Source: Candidatus Latescibacterota bacterium (lineage in GTDB: Bacteria; JAAXHH01). From it: a stretch of 64,000 bases of DNA. The stretch lies in NCBI GenBank assembly GCA_022821085.1, contig JAJEEG010000006.1, positions 1,323,330 through 1,387,329 on the forward strand, written 5' to 3'. The notes beneath the pieces are model-generated. The model was not told the DNA's origin and did not search any database. It saw only the letters and a list, made by a program, of their open reading frames with translations. Below are positions 24,827 to 34,180 of this stretch, piece by piece. Positions within the stretch are counted from its first letter, which is position 1. Every line of letters starts with the position of its first letter. A program made the position numbers and the translations under genes.

Positions 24827-26533
24827 TCATGCCCGCACTTCGCTCACGTCGTGGATGGTATACTGGTAGCCCTGCTCCGTCAGAAAAAGCTGACGGTTCA
24901 CGGCATAGTCCTGGTCCAGGGTGTTCCGCGTGATGAGCGAATAGAAAATGGCGGCGGAACCGTCCGCCTTGGGACGGAGAATCCGGCCGAGCCGCTGGGC
25001 TTCCTCCTGGCGGGACCCGAAGGTGCCCGATATCTGTATCGCCACGTTGGCGTCCGGCAGGTCGATAGCGAAATTCGCGACCTTGGAAACCACGAGGCGC
25101 TTGAGTTCGCCGTTTCTGAACCGGGTATACAGATCGAGGCGGGCCTGAAGCGGTGTGCTTCCGGTGATCAGGGGAAAATCGAACAACGCGGCGATCTGCT
25201 TGAGCTGTCTCACGTAAAGTCCGATGATCAGGACCTGGTCCGAGGGATGTTGTTCCAGCAAGGCGCGGATGATCTCGGTCTTGCGGCTGTTCTCCGATGC
25301 GATCCTGAACTTGTCGCGGCGATTGGCCACGGCGTAGGACATGCGCCGCGCTTCGGGCAGATCGATCCGGATTTCACGGCAGTACGCCTCCGCGATCCAG
25401 CCCTGCCGCTCTAGCAGCTTCCAGGGCATGTCGTACCTTCGGGGGCCGATCAGGCTGAATACATCGTCCTCCCGGCCGTCTTCACGAACCAGCGTCGCGG
25501 TAAGCCCGAGGCGCCGCCGGGCCTGGATCTCGGCTGTATACCGGAAAACAGGAGCGGGGAGTAGATGGACCTCGTCATAGATGATGAGACCCCACCCTTT
25601 CTGGTCGAAGAGGCCGAAATGCTCGAATTCGTCCCCTTTGCTCTTCCTGTAGGTCAGAATCTGGTAGGTGGCCAGGGTCACGGGCCGGATCTGTTTCGTT
25701 TCACCCGAATATTCGCCGATATGCTCTTCCGACAGCGAGGTCTTCTCGATCAACTCCTCCCGCCACTGGCGCAGGGCCACCGTGTTGGCCGTAAGCACGA
25801 GGGTGTGGCACTTCAGTACGGCCATCGCACCGAGGGCCACTATGGTCTTGCCAGCGCCGCAAGGAAGCACGACGACCCCGTTGCCTCCCTGGGGCTCGCC
25901 GTTCATGTGAAACGCGCCGACCGCGTCCTGCTGGTAGTCCCGCATGGTGAAGGACTTCCGGTCTCCGGCAGCGGTGCGCAGGTTGATTTCCAGCGGGGCG
26001 CCTTCGACGTATCCCGCCAGGTCTTCAACGGGAAATCCGACCTTGATCAGCGCCTGCTTGATGTGGCCCCGGAACCGGTCTCCCACCTGCACCCTTCGCT
26101 CGTCCAGGGGCTCCGCGAGGAACTGCTTGACCGAGGGCAGTCCGGAGACCTCCGCGATCAGGGCGGGGTCGTCCGACTCGAGGATCAGCCTGCCGTCTTC
26201 CTTGAGCAGCCGGAGCTGACCGTACCGGTCGATGAAATCGTATATCTCGCGGCGGATGTTCTGAGGGATCTCGTACTTGCTCAGGCTTTCGAGCGATTCG
26301 AGCACGCCGTCGGCGTTCATGCCGGCCGAGGCGGCGTTCCACAGGGACAGCGGGCTCAGCCGGTATACGTGGATATGCTCCGGGGATTTTTCCAGTTCCG
26401 CGAACCGGGCCAGCGCGTCCCGGGCATCCTCGTAACGCGGATGGTCGACTTCGACGAGGATGGTGCGGTCGCTCTGTACGATCAGTGGATTCTTCAGGTC
26501 AGGCAAGGATATCCCCCGGGTTCCATCCTGCAC
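24827..26533 (-). CDS. XPB/ERCC3-like DNA repair helicase
   Basis: A 568-residue superfamily 2 helicase of the bacterial XPB type. Residues 1-180 are the XPB N-terminal domain. The Walker A motif is LPCGAGKTIVALG, the DEAH-box variant is IIYDEVHLLPAP, motif III follows as LGLTATLVREDGR, and the C-terminal RecA lobe carries QRLGRILRPK (motif VI). It unwinds DNA with 3'-5' polarity; in bacteria the role is thought to be in DNA repair. GTG start at 26533, 15 bases after the threonylcarbamoyl-AMP synthase stop, so it is the third gene of the purD unit. Confidence 0.9.
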   Translation of the reverse strand: MQDGTRGISLPDLKNPLIVQSDRTILVEVDHPRYEDARDALARFAELEKSPEHIHVYRLSPLSLWNAASAGMNADGVLESLESLSKYEIPQNIRREIYDFIDRYGQLRLLKEDGRLILESDDPALIAEVSGLPSVKQFLAEPLDERRVQVGDRFRGHIKQALIKVGFPVEDLAGYVEGAPLEINLRTAAGDRKSFTMRDYQQDAVGAFHMNGEPQGGNGVVVLPCGAGKTIVALGAMAVLKCHTLVLTANTVALRQWREELIEKTSLSEEHIGEYSGETKQIRPVTLATYQILTYRKSKGDEFEHFGLFDQKGWGLIIYDEVHLLPAPVFRYTAEIQARRRLGLTATLVREDGREDDVFSLIGPRRYDMPWKLLERQGWIAEAYCREIRIDLPEARRMSYAVANRRDKFRIASENSRKTEIIRALLEQHPSDQVLIIGLYVRQLKQIAALFDFPLITGSTPLQARLDLYTRFRNGELKRLVVSKVANFAIDLPDANVAIQISGTFGSRQEEAQRLGRILRPKADGSAAIFYSLITRNTLDQDYAVNRQLFLTEQGYQYTIHDVSEVRA

Positions 26534-26548
26534 TGCGTCCGTCGCCGC

Positions 26549-27181
26549 TCAGTGGCGCCAGGCGTCCTCGACACGGTCAAAGGGGGTACACCCCGCACGG
26601 ATCAGGCGCGGCGTGCCCGTGGATACGTCAACCACCGTCGAAGGCTGGTCCGAAGGCGATCGTCCGCCATCGAGAATCAGGTCGACCCGGTCGCAAAGCT
26701 GGTCGGCCACGTCCTCCGCCGTAAGGGGTTCCGGCTCACCGGAACGATTGGCGCTAGGCGCGGTCACAGGTCCGCCCACCGCACGGCACAGGGCCCCTGC
26801 GATTGCCGCGCCGCTGTGCCGGACCCCGATCGTGGCGCCCCCGCCCAGCAGTTCCCGCGGCACGCTGTCCAGCGCGGGAAAGACCAGCGTCAGCGGTCCG
26901 GGCCAGCAGGCGTCCATCACCGCATGGACACCTGCGGGGATGCACCGGACCAGGCGGGCCAGGTCCTTCCTGTGGGATACGAGTACCAGGATCGGCTTCG
27001 ATTCCTCCCGGCCCTTGGCTTCATAAACCCGCCGGATCGCGGCGGGATTGGTTCCGTCCGCGCCCAATCCGTAAACCGTTTCGGTCGGAAAAGCCACCAG
27101 GCCCCCGGCGCGGATTATGCCCGCGGCCTCCCGCAGTACGGAGGGGGCCGGCCGCTCCGGATCGACACTCAATACCCTCAT
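26549..27181 (-). CDS. tsaC: Threonylcarbamoyl-AMP synthase (Sua5/YrdC/TsaC)
   Basis: A 210-residue enzyme that makes threonylcarbamoyl-AMP from Thr, bicarbonate and ATP for the t6A37 modification of ANN-decoding tRNAs. Family motifs are GGLVAFPTETVYGLGAD, KGREESKPILVLV, CWPGPLTLVF, and TAPSANRSGEPEP. It is the short YrdC form without the Sua5 C-terminal domain. Its ATG at 27181 overlaps the purD stop as ATGA, indicating translational coupling. An upstream in-frame extension overlapping purD is discounted. Confidence 0.93.
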   Translation of the reverse strand: MRVLSVDPERPAPSVLREAAGIIRAGGLVAFPTETVYGLGADGTNPAAIRRVYEAKGREESKPILVLVSHRKDLARLVRCIPAGVHAVMDACWPGPLTLVFPALDSVPRELLGGGATIGVRHSGAAIAGALCRAVGGPVTAPSANRSGEPEPLTAEDVADQLCDRVDLILDGGRSPSDQPSTVVDVSTGTPRLIRAGCTPFDRVEDAWRH

Positions 27182-28473
27182 GGATTCGAATCCGATCGAT
27201 CGACCCTGCGCAGGCCCTTTTGGCCGATGTCCCTGCGGAAATACCGGTTTTCGAACCGAATCCGGTCCACCGCCTCGTAGGCCAGGTCGATGGAGCCTCC
27301 GAGGTCGTCGGCCAGGGCCGTCACGCCCAGGATCCTGCCGCCGTTGGTCACCAGTTTTCCGTCCCGGCGGGCCGTATCGGCATGAAAAGCAAAAACACCG
27401 TCCATTTCGTCCAACCGATCCAGCCCGCTGATTTCCTTCCCTTTCTCGTATTCGCCGGGATATCCACCGGAAGCCACCACCACGCAAGTCGCGGCTTGCT
27501 GCTTCCAGGTTAGAGATTTGGAAGGCATCCTGCCCTCGCTGATCCCGGCCGCCAGTTCCGCGAAGTCGTCTTCAAGCAGCGGCAGGATGACCTGTGCCTC
27601 GGGATCGCCGAATCGACTGTTGAATTCCACGACCATCGGGCCCTGGCCGGTCATCATGATGCCGCAGTACAACACCCCCCGGAAAGGCCGTCCGCGTTTC
27701 CTCATGCCGAGGACCGCGGGTTCGATGATCCGATCCAGGATGTCCCTCATCGCATCTTCATCAATGACCGGCGCCGGGGCGTAAGCACCCATGCCCCCGG
27801 TGTTGGGTCCGGTATCGCCGTCGTGGATGGGCTTGTGGTCCTGCGACGGGACCAGCGGCAGGATCCGTTCACCATCGGTCATCGCGAATACGGACGCCTC
27901 CTCGCCGTCCATGAAGGCCTCCACGACCACGTTCCGGCCCGCATCGCCGAACATCCTGTCGGTCATCACGACGTCAAGGGCCTTCATGGCTTCCTCGACG
28001 GTCCGGCACACCAGCGCGCCCTTGCCCGCGGCCAGGCCGTCGGCTTTGATCACGATCGGCGCACCCTGTTGGTGCACGTACGCCCGTGCCGCGCCCACGT
28101 CCGAGAATACCGCGAACGCGGCCGTGGGAATGCCCTCCTCCCGCATCATCTGCTTGGAGAACACCTTGCTCCATTCGATTTCGGCGGCCGCCCGTGTCGG
28201 ACCGAAGGCCCGTATGCCCAGGCTCTCCACCGCGTCGACCACGCCGGCTTCCAGTGCGCCGTCGGGTCCGACCACCACGAGGTCCACCCCGTTTTCGCGG
28301 GCGAAACCGGCGATCCCGCGCGCATCTTCCGGTGCGATGTCGACGCATTTCCCAAGCACGGCGATACCCGGATTGCCCGGAGCGGCGTACAGGTTTTCCA
28401 CGAGGGCCGACTTGCGCAGCGCCCAGGCCAGCGTGTGCTCTCTTCCTCCCTTGCCGACGACAAGTACGTTCAT
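27178..28473 (-). CDS. purD: Phosphoribosylamine-glycine ligase
   Basis: A 431-residue ATP-grasp enzyme of purine synthesis, joining 5-phosphoribosylamine and glycine to GAR. It opens MNVLVVGKGGREHTLAWAL, the PurD signature, with PLVPSQDHKPIHDGDTGPNT (shortened: SQDHKPIHDGDTGPNTGG) and the ATP-grasp metal residues in VEFNSRFGDPEAQ. Length matches the family. It is the first gene of a purD-tsaC-XPB run; no other purine genes are nearby. Confidence 0.96.
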   Translation of the reverse strand: MNVLVVGKGGREHTLAWALRKSALVENLYAAPGNPGIAVLGKCVDIAPEDARGIAGFARENGVDLVVVGPDGALEAGVVDAVESLGIRAFGPTRAAAEIEWSKVFSKQMMREEGIPTAAFAVFSDVGAARAYVHQQGAPIVIKADGLAAGKGALVCRTVEEAMKALDVVMTDRMFGDAGRNVVVEAFMDGEEASVFAMTDGERILPLVPSQDHKPIHDGDTGPNTGGMGAYAPAPVIDEDAMRDILDRIIEPAVLGMRKRGRPFRGVLYCGIMMTGQGPMVVEFNSRFGDPEAQVILPLLEDDFAELAAGISEGRMPSKSLTWKQQAATCVVVASGGYPGEYEKGKEISGLDRLDEMDGVFAFHADTARRDGKLVTNGGRILGVTALADDLGGSIDLAYEAVDRIRFENRYFRRDIGQKGLRRVDRSDSNP

Positions 28474-28967
28474 GGTTTCTCCGGTTTACGGGGCGGCGGG
28501 CCCGTGAACTTCAATCCCATACCACTCGTCAAGCGCGTTTGAATATGATTCGGACGCGATTGGGCGAAATCAGCTTGCGTCCATCGGCGTGCCGAAGGGG
28601 TGGCCGGTGAAACCATTGGAATGGCGTGGGCGTTCATATTGTATAATGAATACGCTGTGCCTGTTTCGTCGCAATCGGGGATGGCCACGGGACTGCATGG
28701 AATCCACCCGGACCCTCGACAAGATGATGATGATCAGCGAGATCGAAAAAGTTAAAGAAACACATGGGGAATGTCAAGGCATGACCGCGAAAAACACCAT
28801 CGCCGCACGCCCCGAAAACCATTGACAGGGTACATCCCTGCCTTAGTATTACTTAGTTACTTCAATATCAACGCTTGCGACCTCGCTTGCATGCACCCTG
28901 AAGGTCGTTTCCGGCGCGAACCTGGTCGAATCCCGGGCGGAAGACCGGGACGAAGGAGTCTGGCCAT
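28474..28967. other. 494-base divergent intergenic region
   Basis: Between leftward purD and rightward ctpA. It holds the likely ctpA promoter (28822-28849) and a lone TATAAT at 28642 without a good -35. A 78-codon frame at 28589-28825 has no recognisable feature and is not called. Several A-rich stretches suggest a regulatory region; no RNA gene was recognised. Confidence 0.5.
28822..28849 (+). promoter_or_regulatory. Sigma-70-type promoter, probably for ctpA
   Basis: TTGACA (28822-28827), 16 bases, TAGTAT (28844-28849), 4/6. It would give a leader of about 110 bases. Confidence 0.5.
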
Positions 28968-30698
28968 ATGTCGATCCTGAAGAAACCCAAATACGCCATC
29001 CTGCTGGTCTTTGTCGCGACCGGGTCGTTCCTGCTCGGCAGCGCGGCCGACAGGACGATCCATGCGGCGGACAACATCTTCTCGAGCACCAGGCTGCTGA
29101 TGGGCGTGCTCAACCTGGTCAACGACAACTACGTGGAGGAGGTACAGCCCGGTGAGTTGATCTACGCCGCGATCGACGGCATGCTCGAGGTGCTCGATCC
29201 CCATTCCAGCTTCCTGAGCAAGGAAAGCTTCGCCGAAATGGGCGAGCGCTTCAGCGGGAAGTTCTACGGAATCGGGATCGAGTTCGACGTACTGGATGGA
29301 TTCCTATACGTGATTTCCGTGATCGATGAATCGCCGTCGGAAGCGGTAGGACTGCAGTCCGGGGATCGTATCATCAGGATCGACGGTGAATCGGCGATCG
29401 GGATCAAGCACGACGAGGTGAGGCAGAAGCTGCGCGGGGAGAAGGGGACCAGGGTAGACGTAACCATCGAACGGCCCGGCGTCGAAGATCGGTTCGAAGT
29501 GACGATTACCCGGGACAGCATACCCATTCGCAGCGTCAGGACGTCCTTCATGCTGGAAGACCAGACGGGATATATCCAGTTGATCCGGTTCGCCAAGACC
29601 ACTTCGCGGGAACTGGAGACTGCCCTGGACAAGCTTCAGCAGGAAGGCATGGAGCGGCTGATACTCGATCTGAGAGGCAATTCGGGGGGATACCTGGACC
29701 AGGCGGTCGAAGTGTCCAGCAAGTTCATTCCCGAAGGCCGCGTAATCGTCAAGACCATGGGAAGGAACCGGGGTTCCAATCAGACGTTCAAATCGATAAG
29801 CGGCGTAAACCACCGCGAAATGCCCCTGGTGATCCTGCTGGACCACCGTTCCGCCTCCGCTTCCGAGATCGTGGCGGGCGCCGTCCAGGACTGGGACCGG
29901 GGCGTAATCGCCGGAACCCGCAGCTTCGGCAAGGGCCTCGTTCAGACCCTCTTCGCGGAGCCTCATCTGACGGACGGTTCCGCGCTCAAGCTGACGACGG
30001 CCAGGTACTACACCCCGAGCGGACGGATGATCCAGCGAGACTATAAGAACAAGTCCTTCCAGGAATACGTCGAAGGCTCGTTCAGCGAAGCTGGCGAGGC
30101 CGGGCAGGAAGCGGGGCCCGATAAGGAAGAGGATCTCGAGGATCTCGAGGACCCGGCGGACCGCACGGACCGGACTGACCACGCGTACGAGTCGGACCGC
30201 ACGGACCCGGAATACGGCGCGGACCCGGCGGACCGTACGGAATTCACCACCGCCGCCGGGCGTACGGTTTATGGAGATGGCGGCATTTCTCCCGACGTCG
30301 TGATCCCGGCCCCGAAACGCACATACCCCTTCGTAATCGGCAAGTACAGGGGATGGGTGCCTTTCGACCGGGCCTGTTTCGAATTCGCCAACGCCTACAG
30401 CGTTTCCCAGGCGGACCGGCAGGAACTCAGGGATGATTTCGACGTCTTCCTGCGGGATTTCCAGGTAGACGAAGCGATGCTGGAAGCGTTCAAGGTCCAG
30501 GTCCGGGACTCGGGGATATCTTTCGCCGACGAGGAGTTCAACCACGACCGGGACGTCATCGAACTCCAGCTGAAGCGTTCGCTCGCACGGAATCTCTGGG
30601 GTGACGAGGAAGCCAGCCGCGTAGCCGCGGCCGGTGACGAGCAACTCCAGCAGGCCCGTCAGTTGTTTTACTCTCACGAAATGCTGGTACAGCAGTAG
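28968..30698 (+). CDS. ctpA: S41 family C-terminal processing protease (CtpA)
   Basis: A 576-residue periplasmic protease. Residues 8-22 are a signal/anchor helix. A PDZ domain lies at about 95-180 and the S41 domain at 190-360, with the catalytic dyad Ser297 (SASASEIVAGAV) and Lys322 (SFGKGLVQT). Residues 370-425 are an unusual Asp/Glu/Arg/Thr-rich repetitive segment, after which a C-terminal domain of about 150 residues continues. It is about 150 residues longer than typical CtpA, as in the FCB-group forms. It should trim or degrade envelope proteins. GAAGGAG precedes ATG 28968. A DUF4175 gene follows after 86 bases. Confidence 0.92.
   Translation: MSILKKPKYAILLVFVATGSFLLGSAADRTIHAADNIFSSTRLLMGVLNLVNDNYVEEVQPGELIYAAIDGMLEVLDPHSSFLSKESFAEMGERFSGKFYGIGIEFDVLDGFLYVISVIDESPSEAVGLQSGDRIIRIDGESAIGIKHDEVRQKLRGEKGTRVDVTIERPGVEDRFEVTITRDSIPIRSVRTSFMLEDQTGYIQLIRFAKTTSRELETALDKLQQEGMERLILDLRGNSGGYLDQAVEVSSKFIPEGRVIVKTMGRNRGSNQTFKSISGVNHREMPLVILLDHRSASASEIVAGAVQDWDRGVIAGTRSFGKGLVQTLFAEPHLTDGSALKLTTARYYTPSGRMIQRDYKNKSFQEYVEGSFSEAGEAGQEAGPDKEEDLEDLEDPADRTDRTDHAYESDRTDPEYGADPADRTEFTTAAGRTVYGDGGISPDVVIPAPKRTYPFVIGKYRGWVPFDRACFEFANAYSVSQADRQELRDDFDVFLRDFQVDEAMLEAFKVQVRDSGISFADEEFNHDRDVIELQLKRSLARNLWGDEEASRVAAAGDEQLQQARQLFYSHEMLVQQ
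30118..30240 (+). repeat. Acidic low-complexity repeats inside ctpA
   Basis: Degenerate in-frame repeats: GAGGATCTC occurs twice in a row near 30130, then several copies of a 12-15 base type containing GCGGACCGCACGGACC. They code for Asp-Arg-Thr-rich sequence between the protease domain and the C-terminal domain. Confidence 0.7.
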
Positions 30699-30784
30699 CG
30701 TAAGTCGACGGAAGCTTCCGGGCCGTCTGGTCCGCACGGACCGCGCGGCTCACGGGCGATACCGGAGCACGCCAAGGACCGACC

Positions 30785-33700
30785 GTGCCGAGTAAAACCA
30801 CCCCTTCCACCTGGCACGCGCTGCGAAACCGGCTACACGCGCTACGCAGCCGAAGCCGGTGGATCGTCCTCGTCGAAGGGCTGTTCACCGCCGGCGCGCT
30901 GATCTGCATCCTCGCGGTTCTCCTTGCCGCGCTCGAATCCTACCTGTATCTCGACCGGGCGATTCGCCTGGGCCTGATCGCGGCGGGGATCCTCCTCCTC
31001 GCGGCCTGGCCGGTCCGGCGCTGTGTGGACCGCCTGCGTAACGGCCTGTCCGACGAGGACCTCGCGCGGCGGGTCGATCGCCAGTACCCTGACCTGAACG
31101 ACCGGGTCACCGTGGCCTTGCAACTCGCCGAACAGAGGCAGGCGGGTTCCAGTGCCTACAGGTCCTCCCCCGCACTGCTGGACGCGGCGGTGTCGGATAC
31201 CGCGCGGCACACCGAATCGGTCGATTTCAACGAAGCGGATCAGCGGCACCGCATCGCCCGGTCCGCCAGGGGATTCGGCATTGCCGCGCTGCTGGCACTG
31301 ATCGCGATGGCCGCCTATGGCACGCCGCTTTCGGGCGCGCTAAGCCGCCTGGCAAGTCCCCTGACCCAATTCCAGCCTCCGCAACGCACGTTTCTGAGCG
31401 TTGCGCCGGGCGACGTGGAAGTAACTTCGGGCGGACAGGTCACGATCATGGCCGAAGCTTCCGGGGAGCGGCCCGACCGGGCCCTTCTGCAACTCGTCTC
31501 CGACGACGGATTGCGGAATACCGTGGAGATGAAGGTCACGGCGCCCGCAACCTACGCCCATACCGTGCGTGAGATTCGGGAAAGCCTGACCTATGTCGTC
31601 GAAGCCGGCGACGCCGTCACCCCTCCCTTCCGCATCAACGCCATAGATCGCCCGTTTCTTGGCGCGCTGCACCTGACCTATCGCTATCCGGCCTATACCG
31701 GGCTGGCGCCCAGGACCACCACGGAAGGCGGAGACATCGTCGCGCTGAGGGGCACGAGGGTGGAACTGGCCGCCGTGAACGCGGGCCGGGATCTGTCGGA
31801 AGCGGCGCTTCACCTCGAGCATGCGGACAGGCCGGTAACCATGGAGGTGGTGAACGATACGGCCTCGGCGCCGCTGACCGTGCGGACCGACGGGCGGTAC
31901 CGCATCTCGCTGCGCAACGCGGAAGGCCACGAAAACGTGAATCCCGCCTGGTACCGTATCATCGCCTTGCCGGACCGCATGCCGTCCCTGCGGATCCTGT
32001 CTCCGGGGCGGGACACCGACCTCACGGAGAACATGGTCGTTCCGTTCCTGGTATCGGCCACGGACGACTTCGGTTTCTCCGCCATGAACCTGGTTCATCG
32101 CAAGGAACCCGAAGGCGAAGAGCGGGTCAAGCCCATCCCCGTGGACACGGAGTCCACGATGATGACGCAGCCCTTCGTTTGGAACCTTTCCAATGAAAAC
32201 CTGTTTCCCGGGGACGTGGTCTCCTACCGGATCGAACTTTATGACAACGACACGGTATCGGGTCCCAAACGGGCGGTAAGCCGAACCTACACGGTCCGGT
32301 TTCCATCGATAGAAGAGATCTACGAACAGATCGACCAATCGCAGGAGCAGCAGGTCACCGACATGGAAGACCTGCTGCAGGAGCAGGAGGAATCGAAGAA
32401 GAAGATTGAAGCGCTGAACCGGACGCTCGAACAGAAGGCGCGGCAGGAGGCCGAAGGGGTCCAGACGCAGGATTTGTCCTGGGAGCAGAAGAAGGAAATC
32501 GAATCCGTCCTGGCCGGCCAGGAACAGGCGACGGACGAACTCCTCAAGGCGGCCGAAGCGGTGAAGGCGGCCATGGAAACCCTGGAAGACCACGATTCGA
32601 TGAGCCAGGAACTCATCGACAAGATGGACCAGTTGAGAAAGCTGTTTCAGGAGATCGCCACGCCCGAACTGCTGGAGGCCATGCGGGACCTGAAACAAGC
32701 CCTTCAGTCCATCGACGACGAGCAGCTGAAAGCGTCCATGGAAGCGTTCGAATTCGAGCAGGAGGAGTTCCTGAAACGCCTGGAACGCAGTCTCTCCATT
32801 CTGAAGCGTATCCGGACGGAGCAGCAGTTGATGGCCGCCGTACGTCAGGCACAGGACCTCGCCGCCCGGCAGGACGAACTGCGCTACGCCACGGAGAATA
32901 CTTCGGACGGCAGGGAAGGGATGGAACTGGCGGAGAAGCAGGAGCAGTTGGGCGAGGATACGGGTTCTCTGCAAAGCGGCCTTGAAAATCTGGCCAGTGA
33001 GATGGAAGCGTTCCGGGACATGCCCACTGAAAGCGTTCGGGACGCGTCCAGAGAGATGGAACGCCAGGAAATGACCGGTACCATGGAACAGATCGCTTCG
33101 CAGCTCAGACTGGGCAGGATGCAGCAGGCGATGGAAGGCCAGGCTGAAATGTCCCGGGCGCTTACCGGCCTGGGCCAGCAACTGCAGGAGATCCAGGACC
33201 AGCTCCAGGAAGACCGGATGCAGGAAATCGCCGAGGGCATGCGGCGCGCGATGCACCAACTGGTCGATCTCTCCGTCGGCCAGGAGGACCTCAACGAACG
33301 CACGCGTCAGCCGGGCGGGTCCGTCACCCGGATCGATATTCTTTCAGAGGACCAGCAGGGGCTATCGGACGGCGCATCGCTCGTAACCAATGACCTCGTG
33401 TCCATCGCCCGGAAGACGATGTTCATCTCGCCGGCCATCGGACGGGCGCTGGGAGAAACACTGAACAGCATGGATCGCGCGGAGGGCCACCTGGCCGAAC
33501 AGGAACGCGATTCCGCCTCCGAGGAGCAACTGGCCGCCATGGAGGCGCTGAACGAAACCGTACTCGCCCTGCAGCGGGCCATGCGCAACATGGCGAATTC
33601 AGGTTCGTCCTCCGGCATGATGGATCTCATCGAACGGCTGCAGGGCATGGCGAGGCAACAGACCGGGATCAACGATCAGATGAACCAGATGATGGACGAG

Positions 33701-34177
33701 TCGGAAGGACAGATGGATCTGCAGACCCAGGCGCAGGTTTCCAGGCTGGCGGCCAGGCAGGATGCGTTGCGAAAAAGTCTCGAACAACTGCGGCGGGAAC
33801 AGCAAGTCAACCAGGGCCAGGTCCTCGGACGGCTGCAGGAAATCGAAAAGGAAATGGAAGACACGGTACGGGAATTGCAACAGTACCAGATCGACCCCGC
33901 CCTGGTGGAGCGCCAGCAGCGGATCCTGTCCAGGCTGTTGGACGCTTCGAGGTCCATACGCGGCCAGCGGCGCGAGGAAAGGCGGCGGGCCGCTCCGGGC
34001 GAGGACCTTGCGACCCGTCCTTCACCCGGCGATTTGTCCGACGACCTGATCCGGTTCGAACGTACCTTGCGTGACGATGTCCTCGGCCGAATCGACGAAG
34101 GCGCTTATCCACAGGAATACGAAGCGCTCATTCGTGCCTATTTCCGTGCGCTTTCCCATGTTCCGGTCGTGAACTAG
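30785..34177 (+). CDS. DUF4175 family giant membrane protein
   Basis: An 1130-residue protein. Three hydrophobic helices lie near the N-terminus (about residues 28-52, 58-77 and 155-175), then a beta-rich periplasmic part to about 500, then a very long Gln/Glu-rich coiled coil (510-1080, with QEQQVTDMEDLLQEQEE-type heptads). Length and order fit DUF4175, found in Bacteroidetes and relatives. The function is unknown; it often travels with aerotolerance (Bat) genes. GTG start. It is followed 3 bases later by a TPR protein gene, so they likely act together at the envelope. Confidence 0.85.
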   Translation: MPSKTTPSTWHALRNRLHALRSRSRWIVLVEGLFTAGALICILAVLLAALESYLYLDRAIRLGLIAAGILLLAAWPVRRCVDRLRNGLSDEDLARRVDRQYPDLNDRVTVALQLAEQRQAGSSAYRSSPALLDAAVSDTARHTESVDFNEADQRHRIARSARGFGIAALLALIAMAAYGTPLSGALSRLASPLTQFQPPQRTFLSVAPGDVEVTSGGQVTIMAEASGERPDRALLQLVSDDGLRNTVEMKVTAPATYAHTVREIRESLTYVVEAGDAVTPPFRINAIDRPFLGALHLTYRYPAYTGLAPRTTTEGGDIVALRGTRVELAAVNAGRDLSEAALHLEHADRPVTMEVVNDTASAPLTVRTDGRYRISLRNAEGHENVNPAWYRIIALPDRMPSLRILSPGRDTDLTENMVVPFLVSATDDFGFSAMNLVHRKEPEGEERVKPIPVDTESTMMTQPFVWNLSNENLFPGDVVSYRIELYDNDTVSGPKRAVSRTYTVRFPSIEEIYEQIDQSQEQQVTDMEDLLQEQEESKKKIEALNRTLEQKARQEAEGVQTQDLSWEQKKEIESVLAGQEQATDELLKAAEAVKAAMETLEDHDSMSQELIDKMDQLRKLFQEIATPELLEAMRDLKQALQSIDDEQLKASMEAFEFEQEEFLKRLERSLSILKRIRTEQQLMAAVRQAQDLAARQDELRYATENTSDGREGMELAEKQEQLGEDTGSLQSGLENLASEMEAFRDMPTESVRDASREMERQEMTGTMEQIASQLRLGRMQQAMEGQAEMSRALTGLGQQLQEIQDQLQEDRMQEIAEGMRRAMHQLVDLSVGQEDLNERTRQPGGSVTRIDILSEDQQGLSDGASLVTNDLVSIARKTMFISPAIGRALGETLNSMDRAEGHLAEQERDSASEEQLAAMEALNETVLALQRAMRNMANSGSSSGMMDLIERLQGMARQQTGINDQMNQMMDESEGQMDLQTQAQVSRLAARQDALRKSLEQLRREQQVNQGQVLGRLQEIEKEMEDTVRELQQYQIDPALVERQQRILSRLLDASRSIRGQRREERRRAAPGEDLATRPSPGDLSDDLIRFERTLRDDVLGRIDEGAYPQEYEALIRAYFRALSHVPVVN

Positions 34178-34180
34178 GCG

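Noticed and set aside
28589-28825. 78-codon rightward frame between purD and ctpA
   Set aside because: No SD, no recognisable feature, and it overlaps the predicted ctpA promoter.
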